Positions 46,360 through 58,064 of a stretch of DNA of 64,000 nt are shown here, in pieces. How positions within the stretch are numbered: position 1 is the first letter of the stretch; every line of letters begins with the position of its first letter. A program made the position numbers and the translations under genes. The stretch is from Lactuca virosa (taxonomy: Eukaryota; Streptophyta; Magnoliopsida; Asterales; Asteraceae): the NCBI GenBank assembly GCA_928212115.1, contig CAKMRJ010003334.1, positions 39,962,295 through 40,026,294 of the forward strand, in the 5' to 3' direction. A model generated the notes under the pieces. The model was given only the letters and a program-made list of their open reading frames with translations, was not told the DNA's origin and made no database searches.

Positions 46360-47021
46360 CACTGGTACAAAAATAATTACCATTATAAAATCATAGTCAC
46401 ACATTTAATGACCATACTATAATTATTCTGATTAGACATTATATGTCTTCTATACCTAGATTTACTTATAGACACACATAATAATTGTAACCATAACCAA
46501 ATGCTACTTATACTCACAATATTTGTTTTTTAAAGTCAATTTATCTTATTTTGACACACATAATAAAAGGTACATAACCATATACCACTAAAAGTAAGTT
46601 GTTTTCTTGCTTTTACTAAGTCACTAGTAAACACCACCCTATGGACACACAAATATTTAATGTGACCATATGTATCACCTTTTAGCTACATTGACTTTCA
46701 TATGTCTAAAAGGGCACCATGATATAGAAACATATAAAATTGTCTCATGTCACCATATATTTATCTATTGTTTCATATAAAAAATGTATCATAATGTTAA
46801 TCAGTATTCGTAGCTGATGGTGATATATGGTCACAGCGTTCGAGTGTGGCTAATAATTGTCACATTCGGTATAATTAAGTGTGGTTAAAGTTTTGATTAT
46901 TTGTACAATGGCCATAGAAACTAATTTAAATGTATCCAAAAGCAGTCACTGGATTTTTTTTAGTGACATTTGGCCACACATTTAATAAAGTGTCATAGGC
47001 CGTTTTTTGAAAAGTGTGACC
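46360..47021. other. CACTA Y right arm with an internal terminus-like sequence
   Basis: CACTGGTACAAAAATAATTAC at 46360 resembles the element terminus in direct orientation (14 of the first 15 bases). GTCACA/TGTGAC motifs follow to the right end. The flank here is ATA, unlike TTT at 47044. Confidence 0.6.
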
Positions 47022-47043
47022 GTAGGTCATTTTTGTACTAGTG
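47022..47043 (-). repeat. Right terminal inverted repeat of CACTA Y
   Basis: Exact inverse of 31443-31464. Confidence 0.9.
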
Positions 47044-47090
47044 TTTTGATTTGTAAATGAAAAATTTTATCGTGATTTTGGGATGTTACA

Positions 47091-47860
47091 AAACTTAACC
47101 ATTTACAAAGGTTGCTTGGTCCCCCTAAGTTTTTCTTAACAACCAGATCCTGATTTTAATGACACCATTAACCATGTCGTCAAACCAACTACCATTTTTA
47201 CTACCTTGAGCATCATCATGTCTCTTCGTAGAGCTATACATCAATTTTATGTTAAAATGCATTTTTACATGGTGATATCCATGAGGTTGTCTATATGAAA
47301 CAAACTCTTTGTTTTATATGTTATAGGCTTCTTGGCAATACGTGTTGGCTTTATAAAGCCTTGTATGATCACATCGAGGTTGTATATATATGAAATAACC
47401 TTTTTGTTTTATGTATTGTAGGATTCATGACCATGTTTATATTCTATAATGGTTATGAACCATCTACCATATACTATATGTATATGATATCATCATCACA
47501 ACCTCCTATCCCTCCTTAATTACTCATGTTATCTCTTTCTTTCTTTCTTTCTTTCTCTCTCTCTCTCTCTCTCTCTCTATTGTTGACCGAAGTTCAAATC
47601 GTGGAATTAGGTACTACTAGGATCTTCTTGTCTGAATTTGCCTTTTTCCCAGGAGATTCTTTCCAATGCCAATATGGAGACATGCAACCCTTGTAGTAGT
47701 TATATAGATTCAATGCCAAAACTCTCCTCTACAAGCAATTTGTTTCTGATTAACCCTTTATCGAAGTCTTGTTAAGGCCTTGAATATATGAATTGCACTT
47801 ATCCTGATACTACATATACTATTTAAAAACTTTTGTATATACTTGGATGATCAACATGAA
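47091..47860 (+). pseudogene. Old copia D: RT remnant
   Basis: Continues the D polyprotein after G2. Plus-strand frames give FNDTINHVVKPTTIFTTLSI, then AIHQFYVK and, after a frameshift, HGDIHEVVYMKQT (47265-47305). These match the central copia RT block that usually reads VVKP.TIR..LS, H.LDVK.AFL and HG.L.E.VYM. Later RT is degenerate and the YVDD box is not recognisable. A (CTTT)n(CT)n tract lies at 47531-47578. The part 47600-47860 keeps traces only. Confidence 0.65.
47531..47578. repeat. (TTTC)n(TC)n microsatellite
   Basis: About five TTTC units followed by about twelve TC units. Confidence 0.9.
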
Positions 47861-49402
47861 TGTAACATCTTAATCCTAGAGGTATGAAATTTAAAATAAA
47901 GTATAAGTTTTGTGTTGGACACGACGTGATGAAGGTATCATCACGACGTGGCATGGTCATATAAGACGTGTACTCTGTTTAGGTGTCACGATGTGACGCT
48001 CTATTGGTCACGACGTGACATTTGATAAGGGGCAAACCCTAATTTTAGGACTTAGACCCTATTTAAAGGAAGTAGGGGCTAAGATTTTCTCCACCCTCCA
48101 TCTCCATCACCTCCTAACCCCCTTTAAGAAACCCCTAATACCTCTCCTCCATTTTTGAGCTTATTTTGTTGATCTTGGTGGCTTTTGAAGGAAGAAGAAG
48201 GCTTTTATGGTGTAGAGAGCATCTTGGCCAGCTTTAAGACTTCATTGAGTACCTTCTGGACCTTTATGAGTGATCAAGTTCCAATCTTTATGGATTAGGC
48301 TTCTAGATCTATGTTTCTTGTCCCTTTTCTCCTCATTTGGGAAAGTTTGGATGGAAGGATTCCATAAAGTTGGCAACTTTATGGGTCATTGAGGTCCCTT
48401 GAGGGTTATATGTTTTAGATCTGAAATTTGGGAAAGTTTTGAATCCATGCATGTGATTTTAGTTCCATTTTCATCATTTTGACCTAACATGAGCTCAAGA
48501 CATGCATTGGACATGCATGTCTATAAAGCATCTATTTTTAGAATGTTTTTGGAATAAGAAGGCCCTCCGGAAAGTTAGAATGGATGGCTTAAAGGATTGG
48601 GGGCTTAATGCGTTAAGCTGCCCCAGTACAGTTCTCACGACGTGACCATATGGGTGCCACGACGTGACGATTGGAGAGCATTGACTATTTTGGACTGACT
48701 TTGTCACCACGTGGTAGAATGACCATCACGACGTGACAATAGTATTGTTCGTGACTAAATTGGTTCCTGATCGGGATATCGATCGGGCCTGATTTCCTTC
48801 TTCACGACATGACCATGGATTGAACGCAACGTGAAAGGCAACTGGTGTTGACTTTGACTGTTGACCTTGACCGTTGACTTTTGACCCTGCTGAGTTTTGG
48901 TAAAATGCTAGCTCTATATTGTAGAATAAGGGTGTAACCTTATGTGATTCGATAGTTGGATTGTAGCACCGATTTTGTGACGTTGAACTATGATTTATCT
49001 GACTTCGTGAGTGAGGTAAGTCTTCTCACTATACTATGTAGGATGCTAACAGTCTTTATGACTCTTGCATTGTATGCTAGGCGGGGACCGTTTGTATGAT
49101 GGGTGGGGACCATTAAGATGGTGGGGCCTGATGATATGTATGGTATGTGGTATTTTGAGGAACTCACTGAGCTTTTTGTTTATGCTTTTGTGATTTAAAT
49201 ATTTTCAGGTACTTCCAGTTCCAAAGGGAAGTGCCCGACTTGACTGCACAACACCCCCTGATGGCTTTTTCCGCATTGATTATTATCATTTTACTATGAT
49301 GTTTAAGAGATACATTTTACTATGATTAGTTTTGAACAAATGTTTGTATGGTTTTGATGGTTTGAAAATGAAAATTTTTATTAGTATTTTTGGAACGTTA
49401 CA
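47861..49402 (+). mobile_element. Gypsy solo LTR G3
   Basis: 1542 bp, TGTAACATCT...GGAACGTTACA, flanked by a perfect ATGAA duplication (47856-47860, 49403-49407). It contains repeated CACGACGTGA/TCACGACGTG motifs (47930-48020, 48640-48840). It splits the RT and RNase H regions of copia D. Confidence 0.93.
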
Positions 49403-49822
49403 ATGAATCTCATTCGTTAGCCTTTAAATTCATTGTACGCAACATTCAGGATACTTTAACGATTGGTCTTCATATTCATCCATCTCTTGTTGATCCTTTG
49501 GTTTTTATTTTGATGTTGATTTGGACGGTTGTCCTTAAAACATGTCGAGTTTTGTGTCTATCTTGGTGACAATCTCATCTCTTGGACCCTCTAAATGTCA
49601 ACATGTCGTCTCTCAATCTAGTATTGAAATTGACTACCGGGAGGTGGCTAATGTTGTAGTTGAAGTCATTTGGCTTAGAAACCTCTTGATTGAATTGTGT
49701 TGTCCTCTTTCTCATGTTACCGTTCTTTTTGTGATAATGTTAGTATATGTATTTAGCCTTTAATAAAATTTCACCAGAAAACCAAACATATAGAAATAGT
49801 TAAGTTTATATTTTTTACATAA
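49403..49822 (+). pseudogene. Old copia D: RNase H remnant
   Basis: The plus strand gives RNIQDTLTIGLHIHPSL, DVDLDGCP, SLGPSKCQHVVSQSS, then REVANVVVEVIWLRNLL and, near 49780, KHIEI, the order of copia RNase H. Several substitutions affect catalytic positions (YSDAD appears as FDVDL), and there are frame breaks. After about 49822 nothing is recognisable and no LTR of D has been identified. Confidence 0.75.
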
Positions 49823-51065
49823 TATATTGCTATCGGTCATGTGTATGTATTACTCGTTCCATCTGCTTAATAATTTTCAGATATATTTACAATGAAACTT
49901 CAATTCATAAACAAATACTTTTTTGGATTTTCAAAACTATTTCTGCATATAGCGAGTCTCCTATAAATTGCAGGGCCGTGTTAAATAAAATTTTAAGTGA
50001 ACACAAGGGGAATTCGTGAATGACCTAAAAAGTAAAAGGGCTTAAAACGAAAAATGGACAAGACAATTATGGTAATGTGACAAGGTGTTTCATGATCGAC
50101 GGATACGAAAGGAGAAAGAAGATTCGTTGTTGAATGACATCCGTGCGATCCTTAAATGCTTTTTTGGTAACCTAATTTTAGATGATTCGGTCATGTGGGC
50201 CCAACCAATTTAGGTCGTACGATCAGAATCACATTCCGCCGCCTGTCCCTAGTCATGCTAGTCATCGTGTAATGCTCCCTCATCGCGAAATTTTAAAAAA
50301 TTTCACATCCACTGATTAATTTAGACACAAAAAACTAATATATTGGTTGTTAAAAGAAAGAAAACACATAACAAGAGTATTTAGATTACTTATCACTAAT
50401 AAAATATTACTACTATTTTTAACAAATGCATGACAAGGTTATATTGTCTACATTTGACATCTTTATTACCACATAACTTATGGTAATTGTATATATTTAA
50501 CCTATACAAAAATTATGATCTTAGTTAAATGAACTCACGACCTATGCAAAAATTACTTCTTTTAATTCAAACATGTTTAACCAGTTGTAGAGCTAAATTA
50601 ATCCGCATATTTTATTGTCATAAAATAGTGATATATAAAACTTTAATTAGAAAAACGGAATTATTGAATCTACACAAAATGAGATAAAGAAGATTAAATT
50701 GTGTTAATTTTGGGGCGGTCCACGTGTTTCGGTGGACACAGCGCCTTTCCTTATCTGTCTTATCTCCATATTTTCCGTTTTTTATTCATTCCTTCTTTAG
50801 TTCTTTTATCTTACTTTTATGTGGTTTTCTCGTACTTCTAACATGTGTTTTTATTTATAACAATTATATTTTAAAGTTAGAACGTTGCAATCTGATGAAT
50901 ATTGATGAATAATTTTAAATTAAAATATGTCGAAAATATAAAGTATAAAACCATAATGTGAATAATCTCAAAATAGCTTATGGCTTTTTGTTTGTTTCTA
51001 TACTATTTATTTCAACATCAAATACAATAATTTAAGTGTACACTCTATTAACACATTTTCTTTTT

Positions 51066-51122
<57 letters not shown>

Positions 51123-51229
51123 TTGTGTGTGTTATAGAAATTTGAAAACACTTACATTGGTGGTGCTTGCAAATCAATTGCAAATGTTATTTGTACTACA
51201 CATCATTAAAAAATATGATTATTTAATTA

Positions 51230-51287
<58 letters not shown>

Positions 51288-51398
51288 GATGAAGAATTAA
51301 TATATTAATTAAAAGAAGTCTACACCTCTATTCCCCTAAGAGAACCAATATGGATTGATTAGAAAATTTGATATATTCCATTTGAAAGTCTTTCCTAA
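49823..51398. other. AT-rich spacer, no gene seen
   Basis: 1.6 kb without supported coding sequence. It contains two long (TA)n tracts (51068-51122 and 51238-51286). Possibly residual 3' end of copia D or old intergenic DNA. Confidence 0.5.
51068..51286. repeat. Two (TA)n microsatellites
   Basis: 51068-51122 and 51238-51286, separated by about 115 bp of unique sequence. Confidence 0.95.
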
Positions 51399-54300
51399 TG
51401 TGCATGTATTTCTAAATTTACTCCTTTAAGTTTATTATATGTCAAATTGGCTCCTAAGTCCAAGAATTGTGCTTTGTAGCCCTAGTGGCAATTTTGTAAT
51501 TTGGGTAGGAGGAGTACGCCAAGCGCCCTAGTATGTTGGGCGTACACTTATGTACGTGTGGCATACTAATGTCAGGAGGAAACCCTAATTTTTAGGGTTT
51601 GGGTGGTATTTAAGCAAAATTATGGCTCATTTCTCCTCACCTTTTCAGCCTCCACATTCTTTGAGACATTTTTGCAAACCCTAGCCCCCTTAGTGTGTGT
51701 TTTGAGCTCAAGAGTGTGTTTTTGGTGTGTTAAAGGAATAAGAAGTTGCATCAAGAAGCCTTGAAGTGGAAGCAAACTTGTGGATTTGGGATCTTAGCCT
51801 TCTTGAGAAGCTCCAGCAGGTATAAATTCTTTACCTTGATGTCTTGGTTGTTAGATCCCATTTAGGGTGTTTTTATGTTGTTTTCTTGTCCCAAAGGTCC
51901 TATATCGTGTATGGTTGGTTATGGTCGTTTTGAGCTGTCCTCCCAGACCCTAGGAAGGGTCCTAAGCCATAAAAATGAGGTCCCAATTGCTAAAATTGTT
52001 TCATGCATCTTGTAGAAGGTATTAATGGATCAAGTCCTTGTGTTGAGCACCTTGTGGACTTGTTAATTCATAAAGTTGGAAACTTTATGACTCTAGGGTG
52101 CATTTGGACTGTCGATCTAAAGTATGAGCTTGAGTGCTTTAGTCATTAAGCACTTAATGATGTTTTTGGGGTTGTGAGGTTACGCCACACATTTAGAGGA
52201 GTACGTCCCGCATACTCAGTCAACTACCCCGATAGTGGTCAACGGCGAGGATCGGTGTACGCCCACTGTACCTCAGGAGTACGCCCCGCGTATGTGTCCT
52301 GAGTTGGCTCGGTTGAGTTAACTCTACTGAGTTGACTCGGCTGGGTTGACTCAGTGGGTTTGACCAAGTTTGACCTTGAGGGTATTTTAGGTATTTTGGG
52401 GGTTTTAATGGAATTGGTTATTTATGAGAATAGGTGTCGGGTAGAGAACTGAGATTCGGAGTCAGGACCTTATCAGTTTCTGTTCAGTTTGCGAGGTGAG
52501 TTTTCCTCACTGTACTCCCAGGTCTAAGGCACCAAGGTCGACCCTTTGGATTGTTATCCACTTATCCTGGTTTATCGTATGCTTATATGTTTAGTGATCT
52601 GTTAGATCTGTATCCTAGTATATAGGATGATGTTATGTCTAGTGATCTGTTAGATCTGTATGATTGTTTGTGTATGCTAGCTAGGGTTGAATATGGTATA
52701 TGCTGTTATATGATGGTATGTTGGGTTGAGGCTATCCTGCTATGTGCTCAAGGCCAAGAGACCCAAGGCTTCCCGGATAGACTGCAGGCCGATGGGGCGT
52801 ATGTAACGTCTGGTCCCTGGTATGTAATCTATCACATAATTTATTCAATTCTATAAAGCAACTCGACGAGTTGGTAGCCCCATACTCGTCGTATTGAGAT
52901 GTTATGGACCGCGTATATTAATCGACCAACTCGATGAGTTGGGAGGTCTCAACTCGACGAGTTGGCTGAAGGGAATGAAACCCTAATTCTGTGGTTTTGC
53001 ACCCTATTTAAACAACTTAAGCCTCTTAGGTTGGCCTCATTTACAGCCTCCACTGCCCTAAACCCTAACCTCGAAACCCTAAGGCACTTTTGAGAGTTTG
53101 TGATTCATTTTTGAGTGTGTTGTGTGTGTTTGAAGCCATTGGAAGAAAGGAAAGCTTGGGAGATACAATAAGGAGCTACTAGATCCAGAATCCTTTTCAT
53201 TTTCGACATCTTTCTGGTAAAAAGTCTCAACCTTGCTTTATGGTTACTTAGATCTTCATATTAGTGTTCTTTTGCTTGTTTTTGTCCACATGAAGTGGTC
53301 TTGGGGAGTTGGACGTCCCATATGGGCAAACCCTTTCAGATCTAGGGTCTTAAGGAGCTTTCATGGCATAAAGGTGCAAACTTTATGGCCCTAAGAGCTC
53401 CATGCACCTTCTAAGCCTTTGTTTTGGCCTTTTAAGCTTCTTTTGGCCATGCATGTAAGTAAAGTTGGAGACTTTACGTGACCTTTTGGATTTTAAGGTC
53501 CATATCTATGTTCTTGAGCATTATCTTGATGATATAATGATTCTTGGTTTAAGACATAAGCATTTTTGGATTAGGGTTTGAGATTAATGCCTTTGGGGTG
53601 GTTCTTAATGGGTAAAGTTGGAAACTTTACCCTTCTAGACGTATTCTCAGTCTAGATCTGGAAGATAGGGCTTTGGTTTGAAGAATAGTGGCTTAATGCA
53701 CTAAGTGGGTTGGCAGACTGATTAACACGACGAGTTCATAGGGGAACTCGGCGAGTTGGTTTGGGATTGTCCCGATTCTATTGAAAAAGGAGGAACTAGA
53801 CGAGTTTAAGGGAAACTCGATGAGTTGATTTGAAATATCATGATTCTGTGATTTATGGAAACTCGGCGAGTTGAAGGATAACTCAACGAGTTGAGTCAAC
53901 TCGTAACGTTGACTTTAACCTTTGACTGAACTTGGATGTTGACTTTGACTTTGACTTTGACTTTGATCAAATTGACCCTTAAGGGGTTATGAGTATGGAA
54001 TGGTATCTAAAGGGTTTTTCTGTTTAGGGGTTGAGTAGAGCTTATTCCGGAGCAGAGGGTGTTTACAGCTATTAGCCGACATTTGAGGTGAGTTTCCTCC
54101 AAGATTGAACAGGTCGAAGGCACCAATGTCGGCCCGTGTTTATGATTGTATGTTCCGGAACAGGGTCCGATGTCGGGCGGTGCCCGATGGTTATTTATAT
54201 GCCTTCCGGATTACGGTCCGATGTCGGGCGGGGCCCAAGGAATAGTTATATGCTTTATGCAGTTGTTACTCTTGCATGTCTTTGTACTTGTATGCTTCCG

Positions 54301-55184
54301 GACTAAGGTCCGATGTCGGGCGGTGTCCGATGATTATTTGTATGATTGTATCTATGTGATCGTTGTATGCAAATATTTGATATGTGTCATATGCATGCCG
54401 AGCTCAGCCCGATGTCAGGCGGGGCCCGATGTCGGATAATGTCCGATGTCGGGTGGGGCCTGATCTAAGGTGGGACCCGATGTCGGATATAGCCTAATAC
54501 AGGGCGAGGCCCACTATATGTGATTATATGTATGGTATGTGGTAGTTTGGGGAAATTCACTATGCTTAGTGCTTACAGTTTTCAGTTGTAGTTTCAGGTA
54601 CTTCTGGTAGCAAAGGGAAGAGCTCGGGATGACTACATTGCACACACCATGAGGATGTTTTACATGGGATGTTACTCTGATTTTATTGTTATGGATACTA
54701 TGATTCACGTTTATGATGGGATGTTTTGATAACTACTGTTTATTTAATAATTAAAAATGAAATTTTTGGGACCATAATTTATGTATGTTACAGCGTACCA
54801 GTTAGGCCGAAGGCCCAGTGAGGTGTACCAGTCATGTTGAAGGTTCTGTGAGCGTACCAGATAGACTGTAGGCGGGTGGGGCGTTCCAGTCAAAATGAAG
54901 GCTTTGTATGCATGTTGTTTATTGTTATTGTTATGGTTATGTGTTGTGTTTGTACTTTAGGGTAACTCAATAAGCTTTGGGCTTACAGTTTTGGGTTATG
55001 TTTCAGGTACCTCAGATGACCGCGGGAAGGCGAAGGTGTGATCGTACACCTCCTCATGTTTTGATTTTTGATTTTGGGAAAAACTCTGATATTAAACATG
55101 TTTTGAAAATTATATTGCAAACAATGTTGATTTATGGATTGGTTTTAAAAGTTTAATTTTTTCATGAATTTTATGGATGTTACA
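51399..55184 (+). repeat. 5' LTR of G7 (interrupted)
   Basis: Ends GGATGTTACA at 55184, followed by AGTTGGTATCAGAGCC. Its left limit is approximate. It includes tandem-type GATCTGTTAGATC units (52590-52665) and a 5' splice-site-like CAGCAG|GTATAA at 51820. Confidence 0.7.
52802..54792 (+). mobile_element. Gypsy solo LTR G6
   Basis: 1991 bp, TGTAACGTCT...GTATGTTACA, perfect GCGTA duplication (52797-52801, 54793-54797). It has repeated ACTCGACGAGTT-type motifs (52860-52970, 53720-53900) and CCGATGTCGGGCGG repeats (54165-54490). 5' splice-site-like TTCTG|GTAAAA at 53217. Confidence 0.94.
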
Positions 55185-56003
55185 AGTTGGTATCAGAGCC
55201 TTGGTTTGAGTGAATTGGAGGAACACTCGTGTGAATCCAGTCTCAAACTAAGGAAAAAGGTTTTTTACACAATTATCCAATGGTTTTCAAAATAATCACG
55301 GAGGATACGATGTGTACGATCATCCGGAGACAGTAAGTAGACCCCTAATTACCACATAGTTAATTGAGATTATGCTACGATATGTTAGAACAACATGTTA
55401 GTAATAAGATAGGGATCTTCAGGAACTGTATGATAGAATTTCTTGATATATGATGCCTTATATCTTATAGAATCCTTGATTGAATGTTGATTACTCTTTC
55501 GTGTGTGAACTAGCTAATGAATGAATACGCTAAGTCACATGCTACATGGTTTAAATGATCTTAGGATAAAGGATTTGGTCCTGCTGTGCAGCTCTTGTTT
55601 TAGTCCAACCATTGTATGATTGAATCTTTTAGTATAAGATTGATTAAACTGTGCGGCATGTGACTGTATTCATGTGATATTTATCTGGCACCAATGGAGG
55701 GTCGTATGGCAGTTAGTGGTAGGATGAGTTGGTTGGGGTCAGCCGGCCAATCTAGAGATGTGTAGCTTTCCTCTAGGGCATGAGGATTTCGTGTGGGCAT
55801 ATGCTAGTATGTATTGTTAGGGTTTTTGTGATGATCCTTGAGACAAATATGGGTAGGTGTGGAAGGTAGTATGGGCCCGTACTACTGAGAGCACAGGACC
55901 CATACGCATAACAAGGAAGTCACAACCCCTAGGGCTTTGTTGGGAGTTGGTTCCCCTGTCATGATATGTGTGGTATCTGATATCTCCCTGGTATATTTTC
56001 AGT
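55185..56003 (+). other. G7 leader with primer-binding site
   Basis: TGGTATCAGAGC at 55188. Ends GTATATTTTCAG one base before the gag ATG, as in G1. Shares the segment GGAAGGTAGTATGGGCCCGT with the G1 leader (24470). Confidence 0.8.
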
Positions 56004-57211
56004 ATGGTGACAACGAGATGATTTGAGACTGGATCTGGTTCGGGATCGGAAGCTGACAGTCAGGGTGGGCCAGCTGTGTCTGAGGACAGGGTTAGGGAGA
56101 TTATCCATGAGGAGGTTGTGGCTATTGTTCGGGGGCAGATACCGGATCTTTCGGGGTCTATCAAGACCGTGATAATGGAGTTCTGTGATGACAGATATGC
56201 TGCTTTGTTTTTTAGGTTGCTGCTGATGCAGCCACTGCGTCTGTCGCAGCTGCTGGGATTGGTGTTGGGCGGGTTTTTCAGTATCGAGACTTCGACAATA
56301 TGAAGCCCCCGACTTTTGATGGAGTCCAGGACCCGATAATAGCCATGAGGTAGCTATCTGATGTTGAGGGATACTTTTTCACCTGCTCTTGCCCGTCTGA
56401 CCAAAGGGTCAGGTGTGCTCTAAACCTTATGAGGTCCGGAGCGAAGTATTGGTGGAGACTTCTTACGAGATCGTATTCTGCTGAGTAGAGAGTTGCTATG
56501 TCTTGGGAATAGTTCTCTGAGATGTTCATTACTAGATATGTGCCACGGGTGGAGCACGAGAGGGTGGCCCAGGAGTTTTTGGACCTGAGGCAGGGGACGG
56601 AGTCGGTGACAGAGATCACCAGGATGTTTACAGATAGGGCCTTATTCTGCCCTGAGTTTGCTTAAGAGAAGGATCAGATGACCCGTTACTTGAGCATGCT
56701 CAAGACGGATATCAGGCAGTTTGTTTCCACCCATCGATATGATTCTTTGTTGAAGATGCAGGAGGCCGCCATGCAACGTGAGATTGAGATAGAGCTGCAA
56801 GAGAAAGAGCAGAGAACGGCCCTGGTGCAGTCGCAGCTAGCACCGAAGCGGTTTAAGGCCGCTGATTCTAGATCTGGAGGTCAAATAGGCTGCACTTGTG
56901 GGAAGTGCAGTAAGGTTCATGATGGGGGTTGTCGATTAGAAGGTGTGTGCCACAAATGTGGAAAGGAGGGGCATTATGCGAGGGATTACCGCCAGCTGGC
57001 CCTAGCTCTGAGTACCAGGATTTGCTATCATTGTGATTAGGTTGGCCATGTGAAGGTCAACTGTCCATTTCTCGCCGGTGCAGGACCCAACGCAGGCTAG
57101 CTTGAGGATCACAGATGGGCGCCAGTGGAGTGCGGAGCCCCCCAGGGCTCGAGGTCGCGCTTTTTCAGCTTACTACCAAGGAGACCAGAGCAGCTCTAGA
57201 TATTATGATTG
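56004..57211 (+). pseudogene. G7 gag (broken)
   Basis: ATG at 56004 (MVTTR, then stop TGA in place of an Arg codon). Recognisable parts: SEDRVREIIHEEVVAIVRGQ (56076 on), the capsid part in shifted frames around 56400-56660, SMLKTDIRQFVST (56690), and a zinc knuckle CHKCGKEGHYARDY (about 56950) whose last Cys is Tyr. Then SLRITDGRQ and, after a frameshift near 57165, QLTTKETRAALDIMIG. At least three stops and two frameshifts. Confidence 0.85.
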
Positions 57212-57277
57212 GTATGTTTCTATCCGTTATCTTGTTGATTATGTTTTGTCTTATGCATATATACGTGCCTATGTTAG
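57212..57277 (+). other. Intron-like insert at the gag/protease boundary of G7
   Basis: 66 nt (22 codons, frame neutral) from GTATGTTTC to ATGTTAG. It encodes an aliphatic stretch absent from the usual gag-protease junction. Same position as 25866-25936 in G1 with little sequence identity. Removal gives the common wording G-T-F-L-V-N-S at the protease start. Confidence 0.55.
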
Positions 57278-58064
57278 GTACGTTCCTAGTGAACTCTTTG
57301 CCTGCTCTTGTGTTGTTTGACTCGGGTGCGAGTCGGTCCTTTGTATCTCGTTCGTTCAGTAGAGAGTTTGATATGCATATTGGAGAGTTAGAGTGTCCGT
57401 TGCGGGTTTCTATCGCCAACGAACATGGGATTTATGCGTCATTGGGGTGCCTTACCCGATCGATCTGATCCCCATTCCTATGGGGGATGCTTGTGTGATT
57501 GTGGGCATGGATTGGTTGAGCCGTTTTGGTGCTATGAGTGATTGTGAGGGCCAACGAGTGGTAGTTCGAACCCAAAGTGGGGGAGAACTGGTTATCTATA
57601 GAAAGGGCACCATGATGGGTTCAAGCTTTTATTCAGCGGCCAGGGCTCGTCAGTATATTCAACATGGGTGTGCGGGCTACTTGGCTAATATGGTGGATAC
57701 GCGTGTTGGGATCATATTTTAGTTTCGGAGGTCCCGGTTGTCAGGGAGTTTGTAGATGTATTCCCGGAGGAGTTGCCCGGTGTACCTACCGAGAGGCAGG
57801 TCGAGTTCAGGATTAACCTTGTGCAAGGTGCGGCCCCAATTTCCAAGGCGCCATATTGTTTGGCACCGCCTGAGATGCAGGAGTTATCATCCCAGCTGCA
57901 GGAACTGCTAGGCAAGCAGTTCATCAGGCCGAGAAATTCTTTGTGGAGGAGCGCCGATACTGTTCGTCAAGAAGAAGTATGGTTCACACCGGATGTAAAT
58001 TGATTACCGGAAGTTGAACTAGTTAACGGTGAAGAACTGTTATCCCCTTCCGCAGATTGATGAT
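57278..58064 (+). pseudogene. G7 protease and truncated RT
   Basis: Protease with DSGAS near 57320. A frameshift at about 57440 leads to the second half (DLIPIPMGDACVIVGMDWLS, then AARARQYIQHGCAGYL at 57640). The RT start is in a third frame (VVREFVDVFPEELPGVP, APPEMQELSSQLQELL, 57735-57945), then another shift and LNxLTVKNCYPLPQIDD up to 58064, where homology stops. RNase H, integrase and the 3' LTR are missing. Confidence 0.88.

Larger units (their letters stand above)
31443..47043. mobile_element. CACTA transposon Y, with gypsy G5 inside
   Basis: Ends form a perfect 22-bp terminal inverted repeat (31443-31464, 47022-47043) beginning CACTAGTACAAAAATGACC, with a 3-bp flank TTT on both sides (31440-31442, 47044-47046). 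Removing it makes the G2 LTR collinear. Without G5 it is about 7.0 kb. Sub-terminal regions (31465-32230, 46380-47021) are dense in GTGAC/GTCAC motifs, as expected for transposase-binding arms. No transposase ORF is recognisable, so it is probably non-autonomous. Possible captured host exon at 45468-45564. Confidence 0.85.
20474..47090 (+). mobile_element. Gypsy solo LTR G2, split by G1 and CACTA Y
   Basis: Begins TGTAACATCC at 20474, ends GGATGTTACA at 47090, and is flanked by a perfect 5-bp duplication AAACT (20469-20473, 47091-47095). Without the nested elements it is about 1.9 kb: 20474-21926, 31024-31442 and 47044-47090. No internal region or primer site follows, so it is a solo LTR left by LTR-LTR recombination. 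The pieces fit collinearly with the G7 LTR end (54960-55184: TTTCAGGTACCTCAGATGA and so on). 5' splice-site-like GGAG|GTAAAA at 20869. Confidence 0.88.
51399..58064 (+). mobile_element. Gypsy G7: 3'-truncated element with solo LTR G6 inside its LTR
   Basis: 5' LTR (about 51399-55184, G6 removed), primer site at 55188-55199, leader, gag, protease and the first part of RT. It ends abruptly at 58064 within LPQIDD of RT, where inverted LTR material begins. The LTR start is uncertain, because no clean TGTAACA is seen at the expected place. Gag and pol wording is like G1. Confidence 0.85.
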
